A DNA stretch of 35,374 nt from Bacteroidales bacterium (GTDB lineage: Bacteria; Bacteroidota; Bacteroidia; Bacteroidales; UBA3824): assembly GCA_024401025.1 (NCBI GenBank), contig JAKSLV010000014.1, forward strand, positions 1 through 35,374, given 5' to 3'. The position numbers were made by a program, and so were the translations under genes. The notes under the pieces are model-generated. The model was not told where the DNA came from and searched no databases. It was given only the letters and a program-made list of their open reading frames with translations. Shown one piece after another: positions 16,749 through 25,432 of the stretch (position 1 is its first letter; each line of letters starts with the position of its first letter).

Positions 16749-17087
16749 TTATTTTATTCCCGGCCAGTTTTCCACCACTTCTACCTTGATGTCGGGGAAC
16801 GAATCCACGATCTCTACCTTGAGGTCGGGCCAGTTCTCCACTATTTCCCATTCGCCGCAGTCGTCGGGCCAGTTTTTCACGAACTTTACCTTGATGTCGC
16901 CGAACGATTTCACGAACTGCACCTTGATGTCGCCCCAGTGCTCCACGAACTTAACCTTGCCGTATAGCTTGAAGGTTTTGCCGTTTTTGGTGATGGTGCA
17001 GTTCTCCTTGTCGATCTTTACGTCCTGAGCCGATGCTGTAAACGCCAGCATCAGGCAGATAATTGTTGAAAATAGAAATTTTATCAT
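16749..17087 (-). CDS. Small secreted protein with WPD-type 11-residue repeats
   Basis: The 112-residue protein has a signal peptide (MIKFLFSTIICLMLAFTASAQ). The second half consists of consecutive units of about 11 residues such as GDIKVQFVKSF, GDIKVKFVKNW, PDLKVEIVDSF and PDIKVEVVENW, interrupted once by DDCGEWE. The alternating hydrophobic pattern predicts short β-strands in a solenoid or small barrel. I know similar short repeat proteins in other Gram-negatives but no function. The frame is open upstream to 17147, but that part is encoded by a simple repeat (17086–17123) and lies before the signal peptide, so the start is set at 17087. It is probably cotranscribed with the upstream MATE gene (37-bp gap). 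Confidence 0.75.
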   Translation of the reverse strand: MIKFLFSTIICLMLAFTASAQDVKIDKENCTITKNGKTFKLYGKVKFVEHWGDIKVQFVKSFGDIKVKFVKNWPDDCGEWEIVENWPDLKVEIVDSFPDIKVEVVENWPGIK

Positions 17088-17123
17088 TTTTGATTTTTGA
17101 TCATTTTTGATTTTTGATTTTTG
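17086..17123 (-). repeat. 7-bp tandem repeat between MATE gene and small secreted protein
   Basis: Five copies of ATTTTTG (plus strand) occur in two blocks: 17086–17099 and 17103–17123, separated by ATC. On the coding strand this is CAAAAAT repeated, forming the whole leader of the small gene and overlapping its ATG. Copy-number slippage would change the distance from the MATE stop to the start. Confidence 0.8.
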
Positions 17124-17124
17124 A

Positions 17125-18423
17125 TTATTTCCTTTTGTTCCAGGCAAGCCTCAGCACCATTCCTCTGGCCAAAAGGTACATATCGAAGCCCAGCCATAGT
17201 GCGTGGTTGCCCATCACGGGCGATAGTGCAAACCATATTCCAAAGAATGTCAGTGCGCCTACAAATGTGCAGAGCAGCATGCTTTTGATTTTGCCGATGC
17301 CGAGGTAGATTCCGTCCCACGTAAAGGCGTCGATTCCTGCCAGCGGTATCAGCAACACCCACCAGAAATATTTGTTTGCGGTTTCCACCACGCTGGCCTG
17401 ATCTGTCAGCAGCCCCACAAATGGATGCCCCAGCATCAGATACAAAACCACAAAACCGAGGCCCACAGCCCAGCCGAACTTGAAGAGTTTCTGTACGCTG
17501 ATGTTGAGGGCCGTTGTGTTGCCCGCGCCGTAATATTTGCCGCAGATGGCCTCGCCGGCGTAGGCGAATCCGTCGATGAAGTAGGTGTATATCAGGAAAA
17601 ACTGCATGAGTACGGCGTTGGCTGCCAATATCGTGTCGCCCATCTGAGAGCCCGCCACTGTAACGTATACCGTAACCGCCACCACGCAAATAGTGCGCAG
17701 GAATATGGTGCTGTTTACCTTGAAGAACTTGATGAGTTCCAGCGTGTTGAGTATCTTTCTGATATCGAGGTAGCGGAACACTTTACTGTAATATCGCAGG
17801 CAGAGCACGGCGGCAATGGCGAATCCCGAGAGCTGCGCTATCAGAGTGCCGAGGGCGACGCCCCTTACTCCCATATCCAATGCGTAAACCATTATAAGAC
17901 TGGCCACTATGTTGATTACATTCTGGCTGATGGATATGACGAGCGGTATTTTGGTGTTCTGCATTCCAACGTACCAGCCCGTAAAGGCAAACTGACCCAG
18001 AAAGCCCAGCGATCCGTAGATGCAGATGTCGAAATACACTCCGGCCCATTCCTCCACCTGCGGCGACGGCTCTATGATACCGAACGCCATGTTTTTGATG
18101 ACTGACTGCAACGATATGAGTATCAGCGATATCAGGCTGCATATCAGCAGCGACCTTATGAGTGTGAGCGAGCAGTCCTCCAGGCTGCGTCGGCCGTATG
18201 CCTGCGATGTAAGGGCGCCCGTGCCGAACCTCAGGAAATTGAAAATCCAGTATATCATATTGAATATGGTGCCGCCCACGGATATTGCGCCTATGAAGAT
18301 CTCGCTGCCAAGGTGACCCGTAATGGCCATGTCTACAAGGCCAAGCAGCGGAACGGATATGTTGCTGATGATGCTCGGTACGGCAAGTTTCAGGATTTCG
18401 GATGATGTTTTGGATAATTTCAT
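17125..18423 (-). CDS. MATE family efflux transporter
   Basis: The 432-residue polytopic membrane protein has about 12 hydrophobic segments and the MATE/DinF-type N-terminus (LAVPSIISNISVPLLGLVDMAITGHLG) plus the repeat-half counterpart (TIFLRTICVVAVTVYVTVAGSQMGDTILAANAVLM). MATE proteins export cationic drugs or metabolites using Na+ or H+. The sequence pattern suits the DinF-like branch; the substrate cannot be read. The start at 18423 is directly behind a −7 element (18431–18438), implying a nearly leaderless mRNA. Confidence 0.9.
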   Translation of the reverse strand: MKLSKTSSEILKLAVPSIISNISVPLLGLVDMAITGHLGSEIFIGAISVGGTIFNMIYWIFNFLRFGTGALTSQAYGRRSLEDCSLTLIRSLLICSLISLILISLQSVIKNMAFGIIEPSPQVEEWAGVYFDICIYGSLGFLGQFAFTGWYVGMQNTKIPLVISISQNVINIVASLIMVYALDMGVRGVALGTLIAQLSGFAIAAVLCLRYYSKVFRYLDIRKILNTLELIKFFKVNSTIFLRTICVVAVTVYVTVAGSQMGDTILAANAVLMQFFLIYTYFIDGFAYAGEAICGKYYGAGNTTALNISVQKLFKFGWAVGLGFVVLYLMLGHPFVGLLTDQASVVETANKYFWWVLLIPLAGIDAFTWDGIYLGIGKIKSMLLCTFVGALTFFGIWFALSPVMGNHALWLGFDMYLLARGMVLRLAWNKRK

Positions 18424-18430
18424 GATGGTG

Positions 18431-18438
18431 CAAAGTTA
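18431..18438 (-). promoter_or_regulatory. −7 element of the MATE gene
   Basis: The minus strand reads TAACTTTG, a full TAnnTTTG match, only 7 nt from the ATG at 18423. Transcription would begin within a few bases of the start codon. No clear −33 element is seen. Confidence 0.5.
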
Positions 18439-18469
18439 GTGATTTTATTTTAATTTTTTTTGCGGATTT

Positions 18470-18500
18470 TTTGGAATTTGTTAAAATATGTTTATTTTTG
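18470..18500 (+). promoter_or_regulatory. Promoter for the porin–symporter unit
   Basis: TTTG (18470–18473), 19 nt, then TATTTTTG (18493–18500), both consensus. It lies 28 nt before ATG 18529 and downstream of the in-frame codon at 18460, which is therefore not the start. Confidence 0.65.
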
Positions 18501-18528
18501 CGACACAACAAAATACTATATTTTTGAT

Positions 18529-19863
18529 ATGAAAAGATTATTCCTTACATTAATGATTGCAGCCAGCGGAATGTTGGCTTTTGCTCAGAATCCTGCCCAG
18601 GATTCTACCCACCACGGACACCGTCATCATCATGATGGTCCTGAGGCTCAGCACCACGGACACGGCGGACCCGACGGTCAGCATCACGGCGGCCCGGATG
18701 GTCAGGACGGACCCAGAAAGAATCCTTTCTTCATGGACAGGGTTTTCAAGACTTTTATGGTGAAGGGCTATGCCCAGGGTGGTTTCACATATATGGACAA
18801 GGATCCTCAGAAGCATCAGGTGATTCCAAACCTGATACCGAGCCCCGATCCCAACGCTCCAGCCGGCACTATGATTCCTGCCGGACCTCCCACTGTCATA
18901 GACCAATCCACCAACACTTTTGATATGAAGCGTGCCTACATCTTTGCTCAGGCCACTCTTACAGATCATTTCAAGTTCTGGATCATGTACGATTTCTGCG
19001 GCGTTTTCAATGAGTATTACCTCGAATACAACGCCTTCAAGAATGGCGCGCTCAATTTCCGACTCGGTCAGCAGAAGCATCCGTTCGGCCTCGAGAATCC
19101 ATATTCTCCCACCAAGATGGAGCTTATCGACGTTTACTCTCAGGCCACAACATACCTTGCAGGCTGTGGCAGCGACCCATTGTACGGCGTTCAGTATGGC
19201 CGTGACCTCGGTCTCGTGATGCTTGGCGACCTCGGCAATCCTATGGGCAAGCATCTCCACTACGAGATGGGCGTCCTAAATGGTCAGGGCGTAAACTCCA
19301 ATGACCGCAACAACAAGAAAGACTTCTCGGGCCGTCTGGAGTTTTTCCCTGATGCCAAGTTCAAGGTAGTGGTTTCGGGTCAGACTGGCTGGGGCAATGT
19401 GGAGTCCAACAGCCGCACTATGAATGGCGCAATGCCTTACACCGTGCCAGCCATCGGTCAGAAATCAACACTTCAGCCCGGTATGGACTACAAGCGTCAG
19501 CGCTGGGGCTTTGGCGCCGAGTATAGAACCCACGCTATGAGTGGACCCGCCGCCTGCGACTATTGGACCACACGTCCAACAGTTTTGCGCGCCGAGATCC
19601 TTGGCGGCAAGGATGATGTCTACAAGTCTTTGGGCTACTACGTGGCAGGAGCCGTTCCAATGTTCGGCAAGTTCGACGCCGTGGCTTCCTACGACTTCAT
19701 GAACTACAACACAGATCTCGACATCAAGCAGACCAACTATGTTGTAGGCCTCCAGTACTGGTGCTACAAGGGCTGTAGAATCCAGCTTCAGTACACCTAC
19801 TGCGACACCGAGCTCATGGGCGGCTACAGCAAGCTTCAGATCCAGACCCAGGTAGCATTCTAA
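18529..19863 (+). CDS. Porin O/P-like outer-membrane β-barrel with His-rich N-terminus
   Basis: The 444-residue protein has a signal peptide (MKRLFLTLMIAASGMLAFAQ). A low-complexity His/Gly/Asp/Pro segment follows, with 11 histidines between residues 28 and 53, then a β-barrel of about 370 residues. Barrel features resemble the phosphate-selective porin O/P family: KGYAQGGFTY strand start, MKRAYIFAQATLTDHFKFWIMYD, FRLGQQKHPFGLENP and a C-terminal aromatic residue (QVAF). The His-rich stretch could bind Zn, Ni or Cu in the periplasm. The transported solute is not known. A sodium:solute symporter follows after 50 bp, suggesting outer- and inner-membrane uptake of one compound. The start at 18529 is chosen because the promoter lies at 18493–18500. 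Confidence 0.85.
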   Translation: MKRLFLTLMIAASGMLAFAQNPAQDSTHHGHRHHHDGPEAQHHGHGGPDGQHHGGPDGQDGPRKNPFFMDRVFKTFMVKGYAQGGFTYMDKDPQKHQVIPNLIPSPDPNAPAGTMIPAGPPTVIDQSTNTFDMKRAYIFAQATLTDHFKFWIMYDFCGVFNEYYLEYNAFKNGALNFRLGQQKHPFGLENPYSPTKMELIDVYSQATTYLAGCGSDPLYGVQYGRDLGLVMLGDLGNPMGKHLHYEMGVLNGQGVNSNDRNNKKDFSGRLEFFPDAKFKVVVSGQTGWGNVESNSRTMNGAMPYTVPAIGQKSTLQPGMDYKRQRWGFGAEYRTHAMSGPAACDYWTTRPTVLRAEILGGKDDVYKSLGYYVAGAVPMFGKFDAVASYDFMNYNTDLDIKQTNYVVGLQYWCYKGCRIQLQYTYCDTELMGGYSKLQIQTQVAF

Positions 19864-19865
19864 TT

Positions 19866-19911
19866 ACTATCTACTATCTACTAACTACTAACTACCATCT
19901 ACTATCTACTA
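19866..19911 (+). repeat. 7-bp tandem repeat in the leader of the symporter gene
   Basis: Six and a half units of ACTATCT/ACTAACT/ACCATCT, starting two bases after the porin stop (19863) and ending two bases before the symporter ATG (19914). The repeat fills the whole intergenic gap. Length variation would alter spacing and any coupling between the two genes. Confidence 0.85.
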
Positions 19912-19913
19912 AA

Positions 19914-21389
19914 ATGCTAATCAAGATAATTCTTACAGTAATATTCCTGGCCATTGCGGTAGGCGTGGGCATCTACTCGCGCAAGCAGGCCAAGAGCGTT
20001 GACGGATTTGTTTTGGGCGGACGCAACGTCGGCCCATGGCTTACCGCCTTCGCATACGGAACGTCGTATTTCTCGGCAGTGGTTTTCGTGGGATACGCCG
20101 GACAGTTTGGTTATAAATACGGCCTCAGCAGCTCGTGGATTGGCGTGGGCAACGCCATAATAGGATCGCTGCTGGCGTGGCTGGTGCTTGGACGCCGTAC
20201 CAAGGCAATGACTCAGCACATTCAGAGCCGCACAATGCCCGATTTCTTCGGCACAAGGTTCAGCTCGCAGGGCCTCAGGATTGCGGCCTCCATCATCGCC
20301 TTCATATTCCTGATACCCTACACAGCCGGTGTCTACAATGGACTCTCGCGCCTCTTTGCCATGGGCTTCGATATCCCCTACGAGGCTTGCCTTGTTACGA
20401 TGGCGGCGCTCACAGCCGTTTACGTAATCCTTGGCGGCTACAAGGCCACAGCCATCAACGATTTTATCCAGGGCATCATCATGATATTCGGCATCATAGC
20501 CGTTATCTGCGCCGTTATAGCCTCTCAGGGTGGTCTCGGCGAGGCCGTGGGCAAGCTTTCGGAGTTGCCTTCGGATGCTGATGCTGCTGTTAATGGCGGG
20601 TTCGCCGATCTGTTCGGTCCCGATCCGCTCAACCTCTTCGGCGTTATCGTGCTTACATCGCTCGGCACATGGGGACTTCCACAGATGGTGGGCAAGTTCT
20701 ATTCCATCACCGACGAGAGCGCCATCAAGCGTGGCACCATCATCTCCACGGTTTTTGCTTTCATAGTGGCCGGAGGCTGCTATTTCCTCGGAGGCTTTGG
20801 CCGATTGTTCGGAGTGCCTCCCACACTGGCCAACGGCAAGCTCGATTTCGATTCCATAATTCCATCGATGCTCTCCAACCTCGACAACTGGCTGATAGCC
20901 TTGGTGGTTTTGCTGGTGCTCTCGGCATCAATGTCCACACTGGCTTCGCTGGTCCTCACTTCCAGCTCCACAATGACACTCGACCTCATCTACCGCGACA
21001 AGGCCGATGTTGACGAGAAGAAGAAGGTGGTGGTAATGCGTGCTCTCATCGTGTTCTTCATCCTGGTATCGCTGATAATAGCTTTCACCAAGCCAACCTT
21101 CATCGCTCAGCTCATGGGCATATCGTGGGGTGCGTTGGCCGGTGCATTCCTTGCTCCATTCATGCTGGGATTGTATTGGAAGGGCGTTACCACGGCGTCG
21201 GTATGGGCCTGCTTCGTTTGGGGCGTGGGCATTACCGTTGTAAACATGCTGCTCGGCAATCCTATGTCGCCAATCAACTGCGGCGCCATTGCCATGGTGG
21301 GCGGTTTTGCGGTGGTTTACATTGTAAGCCTCTTTACCAAAAAGATGGATCAGAAAACAGTGGACGGCATTTTCGAGTGCTACAAGTAG
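19914..21389 (+). CDS. Sodium:solute symporter (SSS family)
   Basis: The 491-residue polytopic inner-membrane protein has about 13 hydrophobic helices. SSS-family signs are the N-terminal VDGFVLGGRNVGPWLTAFAYG, the segment RTMPDFFGTRF, YVILGGYKATAINDFIQGIIM and a late LSASMSTLASLVLTSSSTMTLDL, which carries the Na-site serines and threonines. It imports an organic solute with sodium; overall look is close to the proline/pantothenate branch, but substrate cannot be fixed from sequence. It forms a unit with the porin-like gene upstream. Confidence 0.9.
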   Translation: MLIKIILTVIFLAIAVGVGIYSRKQAKSVDGFVLGGRNVGPWLTAFAYGTSYFSAVVFVGYAGQFGYKYGLSSSWIGVGNAIIGSLLAWLVLGRRTKAMTQHIQSRTMPDFFGTRFSSQGLRIAASIIAFIFLIPYTAGVYNGLSRLFAMGFDIPYEACLVTMAALTAVYVILGGYKATAINDFIQGIIMIFGIIAVICAVIASQGGLGEAVGKLSELPSDADAAVNGGFADLFGPDPLNLFGVIVLTSLGTWGLPQMVGKFYSITDESAIKRGTIISTVFAFIVAGGCYFLGGFGRLFGVPPTLANGKLDFDSIIPSMLSNLDNWLIALVVLLVLSASMSTLASLVLTSSSTMTLDLIYRDKADVDEKKKVVVMRALIVFFILVSLIIAFTKPTFIAQLMGISWGALAGAFLAPFMLGLYWKGVTTASVWACFVWGVGITVVNMLLGNPMSPINCGAIAMVGGFAVVYIVSLFTKKMDQKTVDGIFECYK

Positions 21390-21406
21390 TAATGCTTGCA
21401 GGTAAC

Positions 21407-21414
21407 GAAATTTG
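21407..21414 (+). promoter_or_regulatory. Candidate −7 element for TPR–SpoIIE pair 1
   Basis: GAAATTTG, one mismatch from TAnnTTTG and identical to the −7 of the dehydrogenase promoter (14077–14084). It lies over the in-frame TTG at 21412, so translation more likely begins at GTG 21451. No −33 match is seen. Confidence 0.4.
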
Positions 21415-21450
21415 CCGAATATCAAAATCAAATTTTACAAACAGTCAATT

Positions 21451-23373
21451 GTGCGCTCTGCTTTAGTTGCCATATTATTGATGATCAGCAGTCTTGCATT
21501 ATCGCAGCAGGATTATTTCCAGCACATCGAGGAGCTCCGCAAGATGGCGGAGACTGCCAAAGATGAGTTGGCTGATACTCTCTATATGGAAGTGGGGCGC
21601 GCATTTGCCTATACCATGCCTGCTGATGCCATCGTTTATCTGCAAAAATCGCTGGAGCTGGCCGAGAAACACAATCGATACAGGATTATGTGTATGGCCA
21701 ACAGTTTCACCGGAATTGCATATAGTCAGATGGGCAGCTACGCCCAGTCGGTGGAATATTTCAAGAAGCAGCTGAACATCGCCAAGCGGCTTGGTATCCT
21801 CGACGAGGTGGCCTGGGCCAACAGCAACCTAGGTCAGGTTTTGCTCGAAATCAAAAACTACGAGCTGGCCAAGGAATATCTTCAGGAGGCCAACGACCTT
21901 GCCGACCTTATTGGCGACGATTACATGAAGCAGTACGTGTATTCAAATATGGGATGGCTGAAACTGTGTCTGGCCGAGTATCAGGAATCACTTACATTCT
22001 ACGAGAAAGCGCTGGCTATCAGAAAGAAGCATCCTACCGATTCGATAAACCTGGCCGCCAACTACCGCGACATCGGCAACCTCTATTTTGCTCAGAGCGA
22101 TTTCGAAAATGCCAAACTGTATTACAGCCTCAGCAGCAACTACTGCAACACGCTGTTCAGCAGCCTGCTGGCTCCAGTGATGGTGAAACTTTCGTACATC
22201 CACCTTGAATCCGGCAATCTGGATTCTGCCCTCTCTTGCATAAGCCAAGCCCTCGACATGGCCAACCGCGGAGGCGAGAAATCCGTAATCCGCGATGCCT
22301 ACGGAATATACGGCAGCATCTATTACAAGATGGGAAAATTCGACAAGGCCGAGCAATGCTATTCGATGCAGATAGCTTATCACGACAGCGTAAACCTCTC
22401 CGACGTAAGCAAGAAGATTTACGAGCTGCAATTCCACGAGAAGCTGGAATCGCAGAAGCTGGCCCGCGAGACTGCCGAATATCACACGCGCACCTTTGTG
22501 CATCTGGTGATTGCAATTGCCGTATTGCTGATAGCCTCGGTTTTCATAATTTTCTGGCTCAGGAAAAAGAGGATGACGATCAACAGCATGAACCAAGAGC
22601 TGGTCTACAACAACTTGCAGACCAACGAGAGCATCGCCTACGCTCAAAGGATTCAGAAGGCCGTGATGCCCGATCTGGACTGCCTGGATAAGTTTTTTGC
22701 CGACAAGTTCCTCTTTTTCAGGCCCAAGCACGCCGTAAGCGGCAATTTCTACTGGACATTTTCCAACGATGTGTATGGAATGTTGGCCGTATGCGACTCG
22801 GGCGAGGCTGGAATTCCCGGAGGCTGCATCAGCATGCTGGGTCTGTCGGTTTTGCACGAGCTGGCCGAGATTGACGCCGATCCGGCCATAGTGCTGGAGC
22901 TGTACAGGAGGAAGATTGTATCGGCCCTAAAGTCGGTGAGCCACGTGGACGGCGACAGCTACAATGGCTCCGACATCAGCCTTATGGTGATGGACCGCCA
23001 CGAGCCAAGACTCTATTTCTCAGGCGTTAAGCATCCGCTGCTGATAGTGCGGCAGGGCAAATTGTTGCAGTATCAGGAAAACAAAGAAAGCGACTCGTTC
23101 ATTACAAAGGATCTGGAGACCTGCCAGGTGGACCTCCAGGACGGCGATATGATATACCTGATGACTCACGGAATGGCCCGACAGAACAACGCTGACGGAC
23201 AGGAACTTAGTCGTGAGCGGCTTTTCCAGCATATCAGCAGCATCAGCAATCTGCCGATGGAAAAGCAGCATCAGGAACTACTGAAACTGCTGGATGGCTG
23301 GATGGGCAAGCATCCGCAGCAGAGGGACGTGCTGATAATCGGTGTTTTGTATAAACGCGAAATTACAAGATGA
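21451..23373 (+). CDS. TPR–TM–SpoIIE pseudophosphatase, pair 1 first gene
   Basis: The 640-residue envelope protein has a signal peptide (RSALVAILLMISSLALSQ), about seven TPR-like helical repeats outside the cytoplasm (about 35–330), a TM helix (about 350–371), a short signalling helix (SIAYAQRIQKAVMPD) and a SpoIIE-type domain (about 405–640). Catalytic motifs are altered: GDF is GNF (N432), DCTGHG is CDSGEAG, SDG is THG (H573) and the final DD is RD (625–626). Three of the metal-site signatures are therefore lost and it should not be a phosphatase. GTG 21451 is chosen because the paralogues of this array are all 639–642 aa and begin with their signal peptide here. It overlaps the next gene by ATGA, so the two products are made together. 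Confidence 0.88.
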   Translation: MRSALVAILLMISSLALSQQDYFQHIEELRKMAETAKDELADTLYMEVGRAFAYTMPADAIVYLQKSLELAEKHNRYRIMCMANSFTGIAYSQMGSYAQSVEYFKKQLNIAKRLGILDEVAWANSNLGQVLLEIKNYELAKEYLQEANDLADLIGDDYMKQYVYSNMGWLKLCLAEYQESLTFYEKALAIRKKHPTDSINLAANYRDIGNLYFAQSDFENAKLYYSLSSNYCNTLFSSLLAPVMVKLSYIHLESGNLDSALSCISQALDMANRGGEKSVIRDAYGIYGSIYYKMGKFDKAEQCYSMQIAYHDSVNLSDVSKKIYELQFHEKLESQKLARETAEYHTRTFVHLVIAIAVLLIASVFIIFWLRKKRMTINSMNQELVYNNLQTNESIAYAQRIQKAVMPDLDCLDKFFADKFLFFRPKHAVSGNFYWTFSNDVYGMLAVCDSGEAGIPGGCISMLGLSVLHELAEIDADPAIVLELYRRKIVSALKSVSHVDGDSYNGSDISLMVMDRHEPRLYFSGVKHPLLIVRQGKLLQYQENKESDSFITKDLETCQVDLQDGDMIYLMTHGMARQNNADGQELSRERLFQHISSISNLPMEKQHQELLKLLDGWMGKHPQQRDVLIIGVLYKREITR

Positions 23374-25292
23374 CAAGATTTTTTGCAGCCATATTGATTG
23401 CGATTCTTGCGCTGGCGCAGGAGGGCCGCGCGCAGAGAGCCGACCGCGTGCTGGATAGCCTGGAGAGGCTTTCAGCTACGGCCCCTGATTCCCTCTTGCC
23501 ACGTATTTATTATGATATGGCTTGGCAAAACAGGCTTACGAATCCCGTGGGTGGCATGCAATACGCCTTGAAATCCATCGACCTGGCTCTTGCCAACAAC
23601 AACAAGAATTACATCGTTCTGGGATATAACTTGCTGGCTTTCTGCGAGAAATACGCCAATATGCCCGAGACGGCAATGCAGCACTACATTACCGCCAAAG
23701 ACTACGCCGAAAAATTCGGCATCCCTAATCTATGCGGACAATGCTACAACAATCTGGCCCGACTATACCTTGAATACAACGACCTAGAGACCGGCGATTT
23801 TTATCTGAAGAAGGCCGTAAACATTGCCAACGAACTGGGCGACAGCCTTATACAGTCGTATTCGTATCTCAACCTCGGCATCATGTACAAGAAACAGATG
23901 AAATACGATCTTGCCATAGGATACCTTACGGAATCGTATCAGATGCGTGCCGGCAACGAGGACGTGTTCAGCTCGGAGAATTTTGTGCCCCTCTGGCATC
24001 TGGCCGATATCTACATGGAGCGTCAGGAATTCGAGAAATCCAAGAACCTAATGTATATCAGCCTCAACAATCCCAAGATTCAGGAAATGCCTGATTATCT
24101 GTCGCGTATATGGTACAAGCTCAGCCAGATCTATTTCAATACCAATATGCTGGATTCCGCCGAATTTGCCGGGCTTCAGTCGTTGATTCAGGCACGGAAA
24201 TGCCTCAGCATGCTGCGACTGGAAAACACCTGCAAGATTCTGGATTCCATCTATCTGGCCAAGGGCGAGAAGCAGAAAGCCGCCAATATCTGCAAGGAAT
24301 ACATGGATATCTGCGACACCATTTTCAACAGCCAGCTAAGCGACCAATTGCAGAAAATACAGTATTCGTCGGAATATGTGGAGAGCAAGAAAATTGTGGA
24401 TCAGTCGCTTAGCGCAAGAAATATTTCCGTCATCTGGCTAAATATCGCCGTGGTTTTCCTGCTGGTGGTTGCGTGTTCCATCTTTTTGCTGATACTGCGC
24501 AACAGGAAAATCCGCCACCTGAACAGCAGCCTCGTAAGTCAGCGCCAATCGCTTGAGCGTGGCCTCACATACGCCAATGCCATCCAGATGGCTGTGCAGT
24601 CTGATATCTACGACCCCGACACCGTTTTCCGCGACCAGTTTCTCCTGTACATTCCGCGCGACATCGTTAGCGGCGATTTCTTCTGGCGATATTCCGACAT
24701 GCATCACGAGATGCTTGTAGTGGCCGATTGCACGGGTCACGGTGTGCCGGGCGCATTGCTTACGATGCTTGGCACTTCGATGCTTCAGGATATGGCAACA
24801 TCGGGCATCAGGAATTCCGGCGAGATGCTCAACGAGCTGAGGCTGCGCATAAAGGCAATGCTGGGCGCCAACCAGTTAAACCGCATGCAGGACGGTATGG
24901 ATATTTCGCTGATAATAATCGACCGCGCCACTATGACTCTGGATTTTGCCGGAGCCTACAATTCGCTCTGGTATATCCGCGATGGCCAGTTTGGCGAGCT
25001 TAAGGCAAACCGCTGTCCGATAGGCGAGTATGTTTTGGAGAAGAGTTTCGAGAGCAAGTATCTGCAGCTCTGCCCCGGCGATATGATATATATGCTGAGC
25101 GACGGATACACCTCGCAGTTTGGCGGCAGCGACAACAGCAAGATTTCCAGCCGTCAGCTAAAGGCCATTCTGCTGGAAAACAATGGGAAATCTATGGCCG
25201 AGATCCGGGAAATCCTTTTGAAAAAATTCAACGATTGGAAAGGTCAGAATCCTCAGATTGATGATGTAACAATTGCCGGTTTCAGGTTCTGA
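23370..25292 (+). CDS. TPR–TM–SpoIIE phosphatase, pair 1 second gene (active-site complete)
   Basis: The 640-residue partner has a signal peptide (MTRFFAAILIAILALAQEGRAQ), TPR-like repeats (about 35–330), a TM helix (about 351–374), a linker helix (GLTYANAIQMAVQSD) and a SpoIIE domain with every metal motif: VSGDFFW (D436), ADCTGHGVPGA, SDG and DDVT. It should dephosphorylate Ser/Thr of a cytoplasmic switch protein under control of a periplasmic signal. The ATG overlaps the upstream TGA. Closest relatives in the window are 27377 and 33301, which occupy the same second position in their pairs. Confidence 0.92.
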   Translation: MTRFFAAILIAILALAQEGRAQRADRVLDSLERLSATAPDSLLPRIYYDMAWQNRLTNPVGGMQYALKSIDLALANNNKNYIVLGYNLLAFCEKYANMPETAMQHYITAKDYAEKFGIPNLCGQCYNNLARLYLEYNDLETGDFYLKKAVNIANELGDSLIQSYSYLNLGIMYKKQMKYDLAIGYLTESYQMRAGNEDVFSSENFVPLWHLADIYMERQEFEKSKNLMYISLNNPKIQEMPDYLSRIWYKLSQIYFNTNMLDSAEFAGLQSLIQARKCLSMLRLENTCKILDSIYLAKGEKQKAANICKEYMDICDTIFNSQLSDQLQKIQYSSEYVESKKIVDQSLSARNISVIWLNIAVVFLLVVACSIFLLILRNRKIRHLNSSLVSQRQSLERGLTYANAIQMAVQSDIYDPDTVFRDQFLLYIPRDIVSGDFFWRYSDMHHEMLVVADCTGHGVPGALLTMLGTSMLQDMATSGIRNSGEMLNELRLRIKAMLGANQLNRMQDGMDISLIIIDRATMTLDFAGAYNSLWYIRDGQFGELKANRCPIGEYVLEKSFESKYLQLCPGDMIYMLSDGYTSQFGGSDNSKISSRQLKAILLENNGKSMAEIREILLKKFNDWKGQNPQIDDVTIAGFRF

Positions 25293-25296
25293 AATT

Positions 25297-25334
25297 AAGG
25301 TTTCGCACATATATCACAGATAACACAGATTTTA
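25297..25334 (+). repeat. Interspersed intergenic repeat, copy 3
   Basis: AAGGTTTCGCAC (25297–25308) followed by ATCACAGATAACACAGATT units, the same order as copy 1 (1–100, opposite strand). It begins just after the stop of pair 1 and lies upstream of the pair 2 promoter. Confidence 0.6.
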
Positions 25335-25374
25335 TTTTAATTTCGTAACTTCGCTGATAAATTATTTGATTTTT

Positions 25375-25406
25375 TTTGTTTTTTAACATTTTTGTTCATA
25401 AATTTG
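25375..25406 (+). promoter_or_regulatory. Promoter for TPR–SpoIIE pair 2
   Basis: TTTG (25375–25378), 20 nt, then TAAATTTG (25399–25406): a full consensus promoter. It rules out the in-frame TTG at 25376 as start and points to ATG 25424 or 25433. Confidence 0.75.
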
Positions 25407-25432
25407 CAGATAAAACCAACTTGATGGAAATT

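Noticed and set aside
17088-17147. N-terminal extension of the small WPD-repeat protein
   Set aside because: It is encoded by the 7-bp repeat and the end of the MATE gene, and precedes a normal signal peptide.
18460-18528. N-terminal extension of the porin-like protein
   Set aside because: It precedes the signal peptide and spans the consensus promoter.
19866-19911. CRISPR-like array
   Set aside because: Units are contiguous 7-mers without spacers, and no cas genes are present.
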